NCBI GenBank assembly: GCA_964035545.1
Contig: OZ037765.1
Span: forward strand, 33,891,504-33,955,503
Direction: 5' to 3'
Length of the DNA: 64,000 nt
DNA from: Bugula neritina
Lineage: Eukaryota > Bryozoa > Gymnolaemata > Cheilostomatida > Bugulidae
Position numbers and translations under genes: made by a program
Shown: piece by piece, positions 18,079-28,577 of the stretch
Numbering within the stretch: position 1 is the first letter of the stretch
Layout: the number at the start of each line of letters is the position of its first letter
Notes under the pieces: model-generated
The model's input: only the letters and a program-made list of their open reading frames with translations
The model's database searches: none
Told to the model about the DNA's origin: nothing

Positions 18079-19990
18079 TTATGTTTGTTTGTTTGTTTGT
18101 TTGGTTTATTTCATCAAAGGTATTTAATAACACAAGGACATTAGAAAATGCCAAGGAGGCGATGATGAGGCCCATTGCGCTATAGCCTAGCTAGTCATGC
18201 GCGGGCCAACACGAGCTGACAGCGACTCTATCCAGAAAAATACAAAAAAAATACAACTATTCTAACAGATAAAGCCTCAACTTCCTCCCAAATTCATTAG
18301 GGTTGCTAATTGACCGTAAAGGGATTGGCAGTTCATTCCATAGTGCCACCTCCTGATAACAGTTTCTTCTGTGACCTGCTGCTGTTTGAGAGTGAGGAAG
18401 GGGGAGATTTATGAATGATTGACGTGTATTGATAGAGTGAGTGGGAAAAAAATTGTCAGAGTAGAAAAAAGAATGAGCTTTCTTTAACACTTTAAAACGG
18501 TAAATCTGGTATATTGAGAGAACTTTATGCTTAGTAAATAGAGGCGCTGATGGATGGTCAAACGGTTTTTTGTTCATGATACGCATTACCTTTTTTTGAA
18601 AAATAAAAATCTTGTTTAGATGGGTATTAGCTGCATTTCCCCAGGCCTCTGCACAATAATTTAACTTGGAATTGATGAAAGAATTATATATCAAAAGTAA
18701 AATTTTTTGAGGGAGATATTCAGAACATCGGTATATTAATCCACTAAGTGGTCGTAATTTTGTAAGTAGGTTTGAGATGTGCAAGCTCCAATTTAAATTT
18801 TTATCTATTTGTACACCTAGAAAAGTTATGCTGTTAGAGTAATTTATAGGTCTTTTATTTAATAATATACAGTTTTCTAGAATTTGAAAAGGATTTTGGT
18901 AGTTTTTTAAAACAATATAGTTGCATTTTTCATAGTTTATAGTGAGTTTGTTTTTATTGCACCAAATTGACAGAGAGTTTAGATCTTGATTTATAGCTTC
19001 CAAATGGGAGTTCAAATCTTTTGATTCAAAAAATAAATTAGTGTCGTCGGCATAGAAAATGGGATTAAAAAGTTTAAATTGTTGAGCAAGATCGTTTATA
19101 TATATCAAAAATAAGGTAGGGCCCAAGACAGATCCCTGGGGAACCCCACAGGTCACTGATCGTGAACTTGATAAGGTTGCATTTACTAGTGTGGAATGAC
19201 TTCGGTTTGATAGGTAGTTAGCAACCCATGACACTGTGGATTCACTAAAACCAAGTTTTCTCATTTTTGCAAGTAAAATATTGTGATTTATAGTGTCAAA
19301 AGCCTTACTAAAATCTATAAAAATTCCGAGAACGCAATTTCCATTGTTAAAAGCTTCGAGCGTATTATTTTTAAATTTAACAACAGCATCTGCAGTACTT
19401 AAATTTTTTCGAAAGCCATATTGATTCTTAGAAATCAAATTTTTAGATTCTAAAAAGTTTAAAATTTGATTGTTAACAATTTTTTCAAGTATTTTACTAA
19501 AAATGGGGAGGATTGAAATAGGGCGGTAGTTTTCACATCTGTCATGAGAACCTTTTTTGTAGAATGGTAATATTTTAGCAGTTTTAATTTGCGCTGGAAC
19601 AATTTTTTCTTCTATGCTTTTGTTAAATAAATAGGCAAGTGGTGTAGATAGTGAAATTTTGCAAAATTTGATAAGTTTAGTCGGGATATTGTCTAAACCT
19701 ATAGCTTTCTTGGAATCTAGTTTTTCAATGATCTCAATTATTTGAGATTCATCAGTTTTTTTTAAATGAAATTCTTCTTTAGTAATATTTGTCAGCATTG
19801 AGTAGGTATCGGAGTTCGAATTTGTAAAATTTGAAGCTAGTTTTTGGGCTATTGTTGAAAAATACAGATTGAAATTGTTAGCTATATCCATATTGCTATC
19901 TAGCATGTAAATATATATTCTTGTGTGTATTAATTCATTATCCCTTAACATTTTCTATCTTATATATTTTTGTTTGTGTGACTAGATTAG
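18079..19990 (-). mobile_element. 5'-truncated LINE (CR1/Jockey-like) inside gypsy element 1
   Basis: A minus-strand non-LTR retrotransposon lies between the end of pol and the 3' LTR. Its 3' end is an (AAAC)n tail, seen on the plus strand as GTTTGTTTGTTTGTTTG at 18084-18100. The endonuclease domain is absent, so it is 5' truncated near 19950-19990. I could not identify the target-site duplication with confidence. Confidence 0.8.
18257..19951 (-). CDS. LINE reverse transcriptase (truncated ORF2)
   Basis: 564 codons without interruption. RT motifs: FIDFSKAFDTINHNILL (motif A), GVPQGSVLGPTLF (motif B) and YADD (motif C, about residue 300, plus-strand 19043-19054), followed by a thumb region and a C-terminal stretch ending FGRKLRLYLLE. 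This enzyme copies LINE RNA at nicked target DNA. The sequence pattern fits the Jockey/CR1 group. The N-terminal endonuclease is missing, so this copy cannot move by itself; the absence of stops implies a recent insertion, consistent with the near-identical LTRs of its host element. Confidence 0.85.
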   Translation of the reverse strand: MLRDNELIHTRIYIYMLDSNMDIANNFNLYFSTIAQKLASNFTNSNSDTYSMLTNITKEEFHLKKTDESQIIEIIEKLDSKKAIGLDNIPTKLIKFCKISLSTPLAYLFNKSIEEKIVPAQIKTAKILPFYKKGSHDRCENYRPISILPIFSKILEKIVNNQILNFLESKNLISKNQYGFRKNLSTADAVVKFKNNTLEAFNNGNCVLGIFIDFSKAFDTINHNILLAKMRKLGFSESTVSWVANYLSNRSHSTLVNATLSSSRSVTCGVPQGSVLGPTLFLIYINDLAQQFKLFNPIFYADDTNLFFESKDLNSHLEAINQDLNSLSIWCNKNKLTINYEKCNYIVLKNYQNPFQILENCILLNKRPINYSNSITFLGVQIDKNLNWSLHISNLLTKLRPLSGLIYRCSEYLPQKILLLIYNSFINSKLNYCAEAWGNAANTHLNKIFIFQKKVMRIMNKKPFDHPSAPLFTKHKVLSIYQIYRFKVLKKAHSFFYSDNFFPTHSINTRQSFINLPLPHSQTAAGHRRNCYQEVALWNELPIPLRSISNPNEFGRKLRLYLLE

Positions 19991-20090
19991 CCATTCCAGA
20001 ACTCCCTTACATGTATTTTCTTTTATTTTCTTCCTTTTTTTTATTATTATATATTTTTTTTAATTATATCAGGAAGGGGTTGTACTTTCT

Positions 20091-20102
20091 GATGGAGGGG
20101 AG
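20091..20102 (+). other. Polypurine tract of gypsy element 1
   Basis: GATGGAGGGGAG lies immediately before the TG that starts the 3' LTR. The equivalent in element 2 is CTGGGGGGCAG at 44200-44210. It defines the true left edge of the LTR. Confidence 0.7.
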
Positions 20103-20820
20103 TGTGTGGTAAAATTGTGTATAGTAACTAATGCTTGTATTCCCCTTACTATTATTATCTTCATTCCCATGGAATGCGTGTTTTCTTAGATATACATCAT
20201 TACTTAGCTATAGTATTGTAACAGCTAAGTGTTATGTTGGCAATGATAGGATTAGCTATTATTCCCAGCTACTTATTACTACTAACGTGACTGGATTAGC
20301 TATTGTTTCTGACGGCTCACAGGAACACTTATATAATCAAGATAACCGGGATTTCCCTGCGAAGTTCGCTCGATTCGAGCGATTCCTTTATTCTAGCCTT
20401 GCGAATCCCCTGCGATTCGAGCGAATTCCCTCGAATTCGCTCGGAACATTCTGGGGGAATGTTTCCCAAAGTATAAAAAGAAGCCCTCAACACAGTAGAG
20501 TCAGTCTTCAGCCAGCAGCACAACAGGACACATCTCGGAGCTACCAAGCCAGGACAATAACACACGTAGTTAATTATCTTATACTTTGTTTACCGGTTTA
20601 CTAGTAAGTTTTCCATACATGTAAGGAGTTGTCCTCCTTAACTGCTATTTTTGGATTTACATATATTATGGAGTAAATAAAGGGGATTGTGAGTATTACA
20701 TTTCTTATTTATTGTGCATAAATACCCTCTTACAAAGAGTCACTGTGTTCCATCAGCTAACAACCCACACCAATAATTGCATGCAGCGAATCATAACATT
20801 CTACGCATAAAATTATTACA
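20103..20820 (+). repeat. 3' LTR of gypsy element 1 (718 bp)
   Basis: Starts TGTGTGGTAAAATTG and ends ATTATTACA. Bases 20127-20820 match the 5' LTR with three visible differences, a recent insertion. TATAAAA is at 20472-20478 and AATAAA at 20676-20681. Confidence 0.9.
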
Positions 20821-21048
20821 CTTGGATAGAACCCATGACTTCGATTTCACTAATTGAACGCTCTAACCCAGTGGTTCCCAACCTGAAGGGAATTACCCCC
20901 TAGAGGGGAATTTGGATATTTTAGGAGGGAATTTGGATTTTGAAGAATTCACGCACTTTGTTGAAGGCTTTTTGAGCTCTTGCACATTACATAAGTATAT
21001 ATGCATATCTATAAATCTTCATCTTAGTTCATCTATTTAACCAAACCA
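20821..21048. repeat. 228-bp direct repeat flanking gypsy element 1, right copy
   Basis: A second copy of 10136-10363: it repeats 48 bp of SINE, the hAT target duplication and the first 180 bp of the hAT element, then continues into the rest of the hAT element. Confidence 0.9.
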
Positions 21049-21115
21049 TATTTTGCAATCTCAGTTTACTTCTACATAAATGTGTTTATTAATTACTCTA
21101 CCTTAACTGTTCTCT

Positions 21116-21310
21116 GTGCTACTTCGGATGAAGGTCAAAGATATGCAAACACCAACAGGCCAACTTTTAGCAGCCAAGCAAATCAATCTCTATGAACTGT
21201 ATTCTACATACCTATTGAATATATTTGCTACACTAAATAATCTGAAGCTAAAAATGCAGGAGTGCAATTATCATATCATTGCTTTTCATAGCAGCAGCAA
21301 TGTTTTTTAA
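21116..21310 (+). pseudogene. hAT transposase fragment
   Basis: A 64-codon open remnant colinear with 4753-4980 on the minus strand (shared YLLNIFATLNNLKLKM pattern). It is a ZBED/SCAN-type hAT transposase mid-region. Further pieces are at 21718-21840 and 23175-23235. Confidence 0.55.
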
Positions 21311-21394
21311 AGTTACACTAAAGCCTTGGCGTCTATTAAAAACATGGTGTTTTCCACACACTCAATGAACTTTTACAGGAGAAGAACTTGTTCC

Positions 21395-21585
21395 GATTTT
21401 AGGTAAAAATGGCACAGGTAAAAATGCACACTGGTGTTGGATTTTTCCAAACCCAAACCTCCGAACCCCCCATCCAGAATGCCTAACCCCAAACTCAAAT
21501 CTATAATGTTAATATTGAAAATGCGCCATTTATACTTAATTTTCTATTTGTGCCATTATTATCTGCGCCATTTTTTCCGGACACC
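21395..21585 (-). mobile_element. Foldback-like 15-bp-repeat miniature element
   Basis: Same insertion site within the hAT element as 4560-4729 and in the same orientation relative to it, so it was present before the two hAT copies spread. The flanking 9-mers are ACTTGTTCC and AACTGTTCC, one change from a perfect duplication of the ACCTGTTTC seen in the other copy. The C-rich core is at 21455-21510. Confidence 0.7.
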
Positions 21586-21833
21586 AACTGTTCCAGATCG
21601 TTTTTCAAAAAAACTTCTAGGCATCTCTCTGAACTTTTAATCGACTTTTAACGGCATTTCTCTGAGCTACCTCTGACAAAGAAAGAGCCAGATTTTCAAC
21701 TTGACATGTGACCCATTGCAACGGTTTGTTAACAAGTTTTCAGAGGAATTACAGGAGGGTTTTATTGAGTTGGTTCACAATTCAGCAATGAAGGGTGATA
21801 GGAAATTTTCTCCAGTTGATGTATTGTGGGTTA

Positions 21834-23107
21834 GTGTCCAGTAGAAATGGTACAGGTAATAATGGCACAAATGGAAAAGTAAGAAAAAATGGCATATGTG
21901 ATGGCTCCCGTCAGTTTTGGTCTCTTGGCATCATTCGCTATTGTTAGTTATAAGGGGTTTTATCTATAGTTGTCATAAATAGGTCAGTTTTAGCTTTTAG
22001 TGTGTAATAGTCAATTAACATGTGCTCTTTCTAGCTGTCCAATCGGTTTTGTGATATCTGCTATGGTTTATGAATGATTGGTGTTTTAATGAGCCATTCC
22101 ATGGTTGGCAAGCTGGTCACGTGATTAGAACATAATAGCGCGAACTTTAATAATAGTTAAAATAGCGGCGTAGTGTAGAGCTCAACGTAATTAGGTATAA
22201 TTTGACTGAGAATTGTTACTAATAATAAACATGGCGACTGGATCGCGCTGCAAGTTAATAGATAACAGATATTGACAATTTAAAAGAATGTTTCTACATT
22301 GAAAATTAAGGACAAGGACTGAAGAGTAGTGGTGATAATAGTAATAATGAACTTAGTGACAACGGTGATACAAAAGAGTTAGATTTTATTATGAAACCAC
22401 GTGGCATTATAGTATTAATCTCTCAGGATAATCATCAAAATGTTCTCATTATAATATTGATTATACTGAACTCAACTTTGAAATATTGATTAAGATATTG
22501 CAGATATGAATTTTAAATTAATATTTTCATGATCAGCATAAAAAACCACCCCTAGTAACTAACTTTTGGGCTGATGAAGCTAATTGAAGACACTGTTGCT
22601 AGGTAGATAAACAACGAATTTAGTACAATTTTGAGTCGACGAACTTTGACTGTTAATTACTCGCAATAATAAAAGGCGTTTGTTGTGGACTGCTGTGTGT
22701 ATAACCTGGCATATTTCTGGTTCTATTTGACTGATTTTAAAAATTTAAAGTGCAATGTGATCACAAAGTCCTACTCTATTCATCCACATTAAAAAGTAAA
22801 AATCTTGGATGACCCCCAAGAGACCAAAAATGACAGCAGCCATCACATATGTTTTCAATTTTGGGGTGGGGTTTGGAGTTTGAAGGAAGGGTTTGAGGTG
22901 AGGATTTTGGGTTTGTACTTGGGGTTCTGGAGTTTGGGGTGGTGGTTTGAGTCAGGGGGTGGGTGTTCAAGAGTGGGGGGTTTACAGTGGAGGGTTTGGG
23001 GTTTGAGTTTGGAAAAGTTTAACATCAGTGTGCCATTTCTACCTAATTTTCCATTTGTGCCATTATTACCTGTGCCATTTTTACACGCACCAGTTTTACC
23101 TAAAATA
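21834..23107. mobile_element. Third foldback-like element in hAT, itself split
   Basis: The left arm begins AGTGTCCAGTAGAAATGGTA at about 21834 and the right arm is at about 23030-23107 with the G-rich core at 22860-23010. An unrelated TIR element (about 21896-22855) is inserted near the core edge. The counterpart in the other hAT copy is at about 4186-4326. Confidence 0.55.
21896..22855. mobile_element. Non-autonomous TIR element, about 0.96 kb
   Basis: Imperfect terminal inverted repeats: TATGTGATGGCTCCCGTCAG and TTTTGGTCTCTTGG at the left are mirrored at 22803-22855. The target duplication is probably TA or TATG; the palindromic flanks make it ambiguous. The interior (22100-22260) holds a GC-richer segment with ATGGCGACTGGATCGCG at about 22230, which may be the remnant of a start of a transposase gene, but the frame closes after about 14 codons. 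Superfamily not assigned. Confidence 0.5.
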
Positions 23108-23545
23108 ATCGTGGGTTTCAACAAGCGAACTCTTCTCAGACGTAACTGACAAAACAGAGTTTTGGTGCCATTCAGCACCACCTATCCGTGTGAGGTAGGA
23201 TTCTCATCAATTCAAAGAGAAGAGAAACTGCCTTGACCTGCAGAGTGACCTAAGATGGGCCTGGTCAAAAACAGAGCCAGGCTTAAGCAAGTTAGCACAA
23301 AAGCATCAACTGCAGCCATAACATTAATAACTGAACTGCTCTGTGTTTCATAACATAAAATAAGGATAATAATGCTGTTATCATAATTATATTATATGCA
23401 AATATAATAGAACAAAATATATTGCATTGTATCATAAATTCTCATTCAGTAAGTCATAAAATCTTTTCGCTCTTCGAAAGGGGGAAAATTAATAGTAAAC
23501 ATTTATGAAAGGGGGGAATAGTATAAAAAAGGTTGGGAGCCACTG

Positions 23546-23587
23546 CTCTAACCCCTACAAGTAGCCTAGACTGTGGCTGCTCCCACC
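23546..23587 (-). mobile_element. SINE head (other half of 10011-10183)
   Basis: The minus strand begins GGGAGCAGCCACAGTCTAGG, the tRNA-like head seen intact at 47101-47316. Separated from the body by the hAT insertion. Confidence 0.7.
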
Positions 23588-23745
23588 AATAAATTTCAAT
23601 AATATTACCATTAGTAAATCAAATGATTTACTAATGCTCCTAAACAAGATCGAAATGCAGTGCTATCACTATGTTTTGGTTAAATTAAAACTTTTTTACA
23701 TTGGCATTATCTTATGTGTAAAACTAGGTTTACTAAGAGTAAGTA

Positions 23746-23945
23746 ACTAATACTAATACTAATACTAATAGTAATACTATGTATAACACCTCTACTTATA
23801 GTATTATTTATACTTGTGCTAATAGTAATACTCATAGTCATACTCATAGCCATATTCATACTGATACTGATACAGACAGTGATACTCATACTGAAACTGA
23901 AAGTGATACTCATACTGATACTCATACCGATACTCAGTCTCATAC
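23746..23945. repeat. ATACTA/ATACTC hexamer-based microsatellite
   Basis: Degenerate 6-bp repeats (ACTAAT, then ATACTC, ATACTG) give open frames on both strands with low-complexity peptides; these are not genes. Confidence 0.85.
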
Positions 23946-24596
23946 TGTCACGGTCGCCAGTCGGTTTGTTTTTCAAAATAACATTTATTATTACCATTGT
24001 GACTGTTATTAAATTACTGTTGTATCAGTCACTTAGTCACACTAAATCTAATAGTGGTACATTTAGTGAGATACTCATACCAATAGAACAAATAACTGAA
24101 AGTAAATGATTTTTAAATTACATCAATAGCGATACTACTACGCGATCAGGAAGTAATTGGAGCGACTCCACTTGCAAGAGCTTCTCGCTCCATTTCAAGC
24201 GTTTTTATTGGTTGCTTTCGAGGCTCTGTACGCGCTATATTTATATTTATATTAATAACAAATAACAAGAACCAAATAGCCACAGAACAGAATGCTGATT
24301 TATGTAAGAGTAAAAACAAAATAAAATAAACCAATTTTTGTGATGCAGGTTTTCGGAGCAGCTCCCACAGTGAGGATTGCAGCAGTCCTGCAGTTTAGTA
24401 CAAGCTTTACGGCTCATATAAATGGCTCCAACATGTAATTAATGTGAATTTTCAGAACACCAGAGACAAGATGACTTACTTCTCATCAGTGATATATTTA
24501 ATATTTATATAGGTGGTAAATAAATGAATATTGGAACAGAAACATTGGACCAACTTTTAATCTTTAATAGCGTTCTATAGTATGGGCATGTTTGAG

Positions 24597-24830
24597 AGAC
24601 GGGGATATCAGGAGAGTATATGTAATGAGGATTATAGAGAGAAGCAGAAGGCGTGGTTGGCCAAAACAGCAGTGGAGCGACACAATCAAAACTAACCTCT
24701 GTTGGCTAGATCTAGACCAGAATGACGCAAGTGGTTGAGTGAGATGGAAAAGTTTGGTTCATCTGGAGGTTAGGCAAAAGCCGCCACCCGATCAGGAAAT
24801 GGCGGAGAAAGGTGCGAAAGAGCTCTATAA
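24597..24830 (+). pseudogene. Possible LINE C-terminal relic
   Basis: The plus strand reads RRRGWPKQQWSDTIKTNL, like the C-terminal end of many non-LTR retrotransposon proteins (the RGRPKxxW motif), with stops around it. Too short to classify. Confidence 0.35.
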
Positions 24831-24917
24831 CTAAAACTTGTTTTAAGTTGATTTTTGTGCTGCACATCTTTTGCAAGTCAGATACATGCATGATTTTTAA
24901 TTAAAGTGACTGTTGCA

Positions 24918-25205
24918 GGCCTAGCTATAACCTACACCTCAGGCCTAGCTATAACCTGGACCTCAGGCCTAGCTATAACCTGGACCTCAGGCCTAGCTAT
25001 AACCTACACCTCAGGCCTAGCTATAACCTGGACCTCAGGCCTAGCTATAAAACCTACACCTCAGGCCTAGCTCTAACCTGGACCTCAGGCCTAGCTATAA
25101 CCTGGACCTCAGGCCTAGCTATAACCTGGACCTCAGGCCTAGTTATATAACCTGGACCTCAGGCCTAGCTATAACCTGGACCTCAGGCCTAGCTATAACT
25201 TACAA
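24918..25205. repeat. 24-bp minisatellite (AGGCCTAGCTATAACC core)
   Basis: About 12 tandem units of AGGCCTAGCTATAACCTGGA plus CCTC, alternating CTGGACC and CTACACC variants. Confidence 0.93.
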
Positions 25206-25264
25206 ATGAAAATAAGTAGAAATGTCTGAGAACACAGTCACAGGTTACCATTGTCAGAGTTAAC

Positions 25265-25515
25265 GCCTAAGATATGCTTACAGAGGATATGCTTACAAAA
25301 GACATGCTTACAAAACACATGCTTATAAAGAAACAGGCTTATAGAAGATATGATTACAGTAGATATGATTACAGAAGGCATGCTGACAGAGGACATGCTT
25401 ACAGAGGATATGCTTACAAAAGACATGCTTACAAAACACATGCTTATAAAGAAACAGGCTTATAGAAAATATGATTACAGAAGATATGCTTACAGAGGAC
25501 GAATGCTTGCAGAAG
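25265..25515. repeat. 15-bp minisatellite with about 121-bp higher-order repeat
   Basis: Units like GATATGCTTACAGAG. The block starting CAGAGGATATGCTTACAAAA at 25281 recurs at 25402. Open frames on both strands across it are repeat artefacts. Confidence 0.9.
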
Positions 25516-25698
25516 ATATTTACCATAATTACTGAAATCTTGCAGACCCTGTATACATTACTATTTGGTTATAAGTTATAGGAATTCTAAATGCACACAA
25601 TTGTCACAAATAGTGATTTCATCAGCAATTTATAATAATATATTAATAGCGGTGATAAACTATAAGTCATTATTCAGTAATATGTGTAGGGCTATTTA

Positions 25699-25855
25699 TG
25701 TATGACAGTGTATGACAGTGTGTGACAGTGTGACAATGTGTGACAGTGCGTGACAGTGTGTGACAATGTCATACAATGTGTGACAGTGTATGACAGTGTT
25801 TGACAGTATATCACAGTGTGTGACAGCGTGTGACAGTGTATGACAGTGTGTGACA
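25699..25855. repeat. 10-bp minisatellite (TGTGACAGTG)n
   Basis: Roughly 15 degenerate units; the fourth unrelated tandem array within 2.2 kb. Confidence 0.9.
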
Positions 25856-25923
25856 TTATTTTGCTATAAATTTAGCCTCACTCTAATTGATCACAATTGT
25901 TCCATCCAAGATCGCTCTAGAGC

Positions 25924-25970
25924 AGGGCTGTCTAACAGGCGGCCTTCCAGCTATATTTGTGTGGCCCCCA
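25924..25970 (+). mobile_element. Possible single hAT end
   Basis: CAGGGCTGTCTAACAGGCGG resembles a hAT terminal repeat, but no matching right end or 8-bp duplication was found. Confidence 0.3.
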
Positions 25971-27119
25971 AGGTATAGCAAGTTACAAATTTTTGTTTAT
26001 CAAATTTGCTAACTAGCCTGTAACAGCAGCACATGTATATAGGATAGTTGAGAGCATCCCACTAAGAATTTCTATTGAAATGTAGTTTGAGTTCTTGTAC
26101 AATATTGTTCCGTGGGTGGCATGTGTATTGCCTACTTGTCATTGTTTAGCCTGAGATCAAACTACAACCACTAACAGCAAGCTGGTCATTATAGCCTGTC
26201 CATCGAACTCAATAATATCTATTCCAGCTCAGTGAGCCTGTTAGCTAGCAAGCCTGTGACTTATAGTAATGTATACCCTCTTATATTATATTCTCATCTC
26301 TATGCTTTCACTGAAGTGTGAAGTGATGCACAGTGCTTACTACTCAAGAAGAAGCATACTATTTCCAGTGTATAAATCCATAATTTATATAAAATCTAAG
26401 TCATTGCTTTTTTATTCAAATATCATGTTTTCCTGCTAAGATATTTTACTGGTACTAAGAAAATGTTTTTTTTTCTATAACTTTGCAAAAGAATGAAAAG
26501 ATTCCAAAAAAGTTGCACTGGAAAAAAAGATTCACAACATAGTTTTAAATTTTGATTCTATAGTAGCCTACAATCAAATGAGATTTTTTTTACTGGTACT
26601 AAATTTTTACACAGTTACAATGCAAACCTCAGCAAGACAGTTGCAGCTAAAAAGTTGCCCTTAACTATCCTGTGCAAACAGATATTTCAAAGACATTTAA
26701 TCCGGACAGGCCATATAGAGAGAGACAAGACTTTTTTGAAAGTATAACTGTAAGATCTCATTTTTATTGACTGTATTGTGAAAGATTATAGTAGTGAAAG
26801 AATCCCTGACACACTTCACTTATGCAGTACTAAAATATTCTCATGCAAGGTTAGTTTTCATTTGCATACTGTTTTAAGGTTAGGTGCCTAAACAATTTTG
26901 TTTTATAATGAATTTTGTGTGAGTGTGTACTGAAATGATTTGGGATTTCTGATCACTTTGACCTTTGACCGCTTTGACTTTACTGCTAAGCACTATAAAA
27001 TTATAATAATTATAGCCAACTTTCATTGCATGCTATTGTTAGATGCTACACTGCACAGTATCATCACTGAGATGGCTTGAAGGTTTAAAGTTTGAACTTT
27101 CAGTCAAATGAAAGCCCAC
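25971..27119. other. Interval without recognised features
   Basis: AT-rich sequence; no gene-like frame and no element ends recognised. Confidence 0.5.
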
Positions 27120-27122
27120 AAT

Positions 27123-28558
27123 CACCGGCTTTCCATGTACCGATCTCAGATCGATCTCGCTGAGATCGATCTGAGCACATCTCTCAGATCGATCGTTTTT
27201 CCATGAGAAGTGTCAAATCGATCTCACGGAGTTGCCTCCTCTTAAGTGAAGAGTACTTTAATAATATAATTTGTTCACAAATCTGGATGATTAAAGCTGC
27301 TGAGGTTAAAAAACAAGATTGTTGATGTCTAAATATTAATGGTGCTTGTAAACAATACACAACAAAGCTTTTAGTGTAAAGTAATATAGCCAATTTAAGA
27401 TAATCGCTTTTAATTTTTTAGCTTAACAGCTTAAATAAAATTAATAGCTATTTTGCAGATTATTCATAAACTTACAGGATTGTTAAGCTTGAAATTACGC
27501 AGCAAATAACTAATGAAAGTAAGTTTTACTAGTCATTTAAATTCAATTTAAATGCTCCAATTTTTTGTAATTTCTACCGCCTATAATTTTATATAGTAAT
27601 TGAGTTTTTTAATCATAGTACTGAAAGTCAACGTTTTGGCATCTGAAAATGTGGCTATCGTAATTATTAAGTAATTTGCTTAGTAATTATCAATAAGTTA
27701 TCATTTTTATCAGCGTGTAATGGATTTTAACGCTCTAGTAATTATATCGCGTCACTATTATAATGGACTTAGCGTAACTTTGTAAATACTGTAAATGCTG
27801 TAATTATAGCTAAGCTCCTTGCGTAGCTTTCTAATGCCTCAAATATTGTAATTATAGCTAAGCTCTTAGTGTAGTAAATAGCGTAATGATTGTGAATTGC
27901 CCTTTCTATTATTTTTGTTTGTTTACTGTAATAGTTTTTGTGAGTTGTATTCCCTGCCACTTTTCTTTTTGTTTTATAAATAATTAACTATGTGAGCCGA
28001 AGCTCGTCCGAGGTCGGAACCGATGTCGGAGGAGCTTGTCCGAGATCGGACCGGATATTCCGACATCGGTCGCCGGAACTCCGAACTTCGTACGAACTTC
28101 GGACCCCTCTGTATATAAGCGTGAGTTTTTCTAGTATGAATCAGTCTAACACTGGAGCTCACAGAGGAAACATCAATAAACACTATTAGAATCAATATTT
28201 TACAAAGACTTTATTTCTATCACAATAACTGGCATGCAGACTACTAGTCTATTCTTATAATCCACAAAATCACAACAAGCGGACAACATTTTAGCGAACA
28301 GTCTTTTTCTACTTCTCAGATCGATCTTTCGTCTTTCCATGGATCGATCTCACTGAGATCGATCTAAGTTCGAGCTCTACAGACCGACCAGCTCAGAACG
28401 ACTGAGATCGATCTTTGACATCTTTCCATGGATCGATCTCGCTGAGATCGATCTAAGATCGATCTAAGATATTTTTCAGCTTGCATTCACCGGCTTTCCA
28501 TGTACCGATCTTAGATCGATCTTAGATCGATCTTAGATCGGTACATGGAAAGCCGGTG
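27123..28558. mobile_element. CACTA-like non-autonomous element with GATC-rich subterminal repeats
   Basis: Ends are inverted copies of CACCGGCTTTCCATGTACCG followed by ATCT. The flanking 3-mer AAT is duplicated (27120-27122, 28559-28561). Both subterminal zones are packed with GATCGATCT and GAGATCGATCT repeats (27140-27195, 28318-28465). A CAC start, 3-bp duplication and subterminal repeats fit CACTA/EnSpm, but there is no transposase. The interior contains a possible LTR-like promoter/terminator unit (28000-28230). Confidence 0.6.
28000..28230 (+). promoter_or_regulatory. Possible solo-LTR-like segment
   Basis: GC-rich inverted repeats built on TCCGAGGTCGGA-like words (28000-28100) are followed by GTATATAAGC (about 28110) and ATCAATAAACAC (about 28170), the order U3 palindromes, TATA, AATAAA seen in the LTR of gypsy element 1. 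Ends of an LTR could not be fixed. Confidence 0.35.
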
Positions 28559-28577
28559 AATGCAAGCTGAAAAATAT
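28469..28577. repeat. Long perfect hairpin at the right end of the CACTA-like element
   Basis: Arms 28469-28511 and 28535-28577 are exact reverse complements (43 nt each). They include the 24-bp terminal repeat and 19 bp of flank, leaving a 23-nt GATCTTA-repeat loop. Confidence 0.9.

Larger units (their letters stand above)
10184..23545 (+). mobile_element. hAT transposon interrupted by gypsy element 1
   Basis: The left end is CAGTGGTTCCCAACCT and the right end GGTTGGGAGCCACTG, with a perfect 8-bp target duplication CTCTAACC (10176-10183, 23546-23553) inside a SINE. Without the gypsy insertion and the duplicated 228 bp it would be about 2.7 kb. Transposase remnants on the plus strand are at 21116-21310, 21718-21840 and 23175-23235; the last reads STTYPCEVGFSSIQREEKLP then stop, the characteristic hAT dimerisation signature. 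The element is dead. It also carries two 15-bp-repeat elements and a TIR element. Confidence 0.85.

Noticed and set aside
22855-23010. Interstitial telomere repeats
   Set aside because: The G-rich core uses irregular GGGTTTGGGG-like words, not a tandem telomeric hexamer, and recurs only inside the foldback-like element.
25238-25535. Small proteins over the 25.3 kb repeat
   Set aside because: Open in several frames on both strands because of the 15-bp period.
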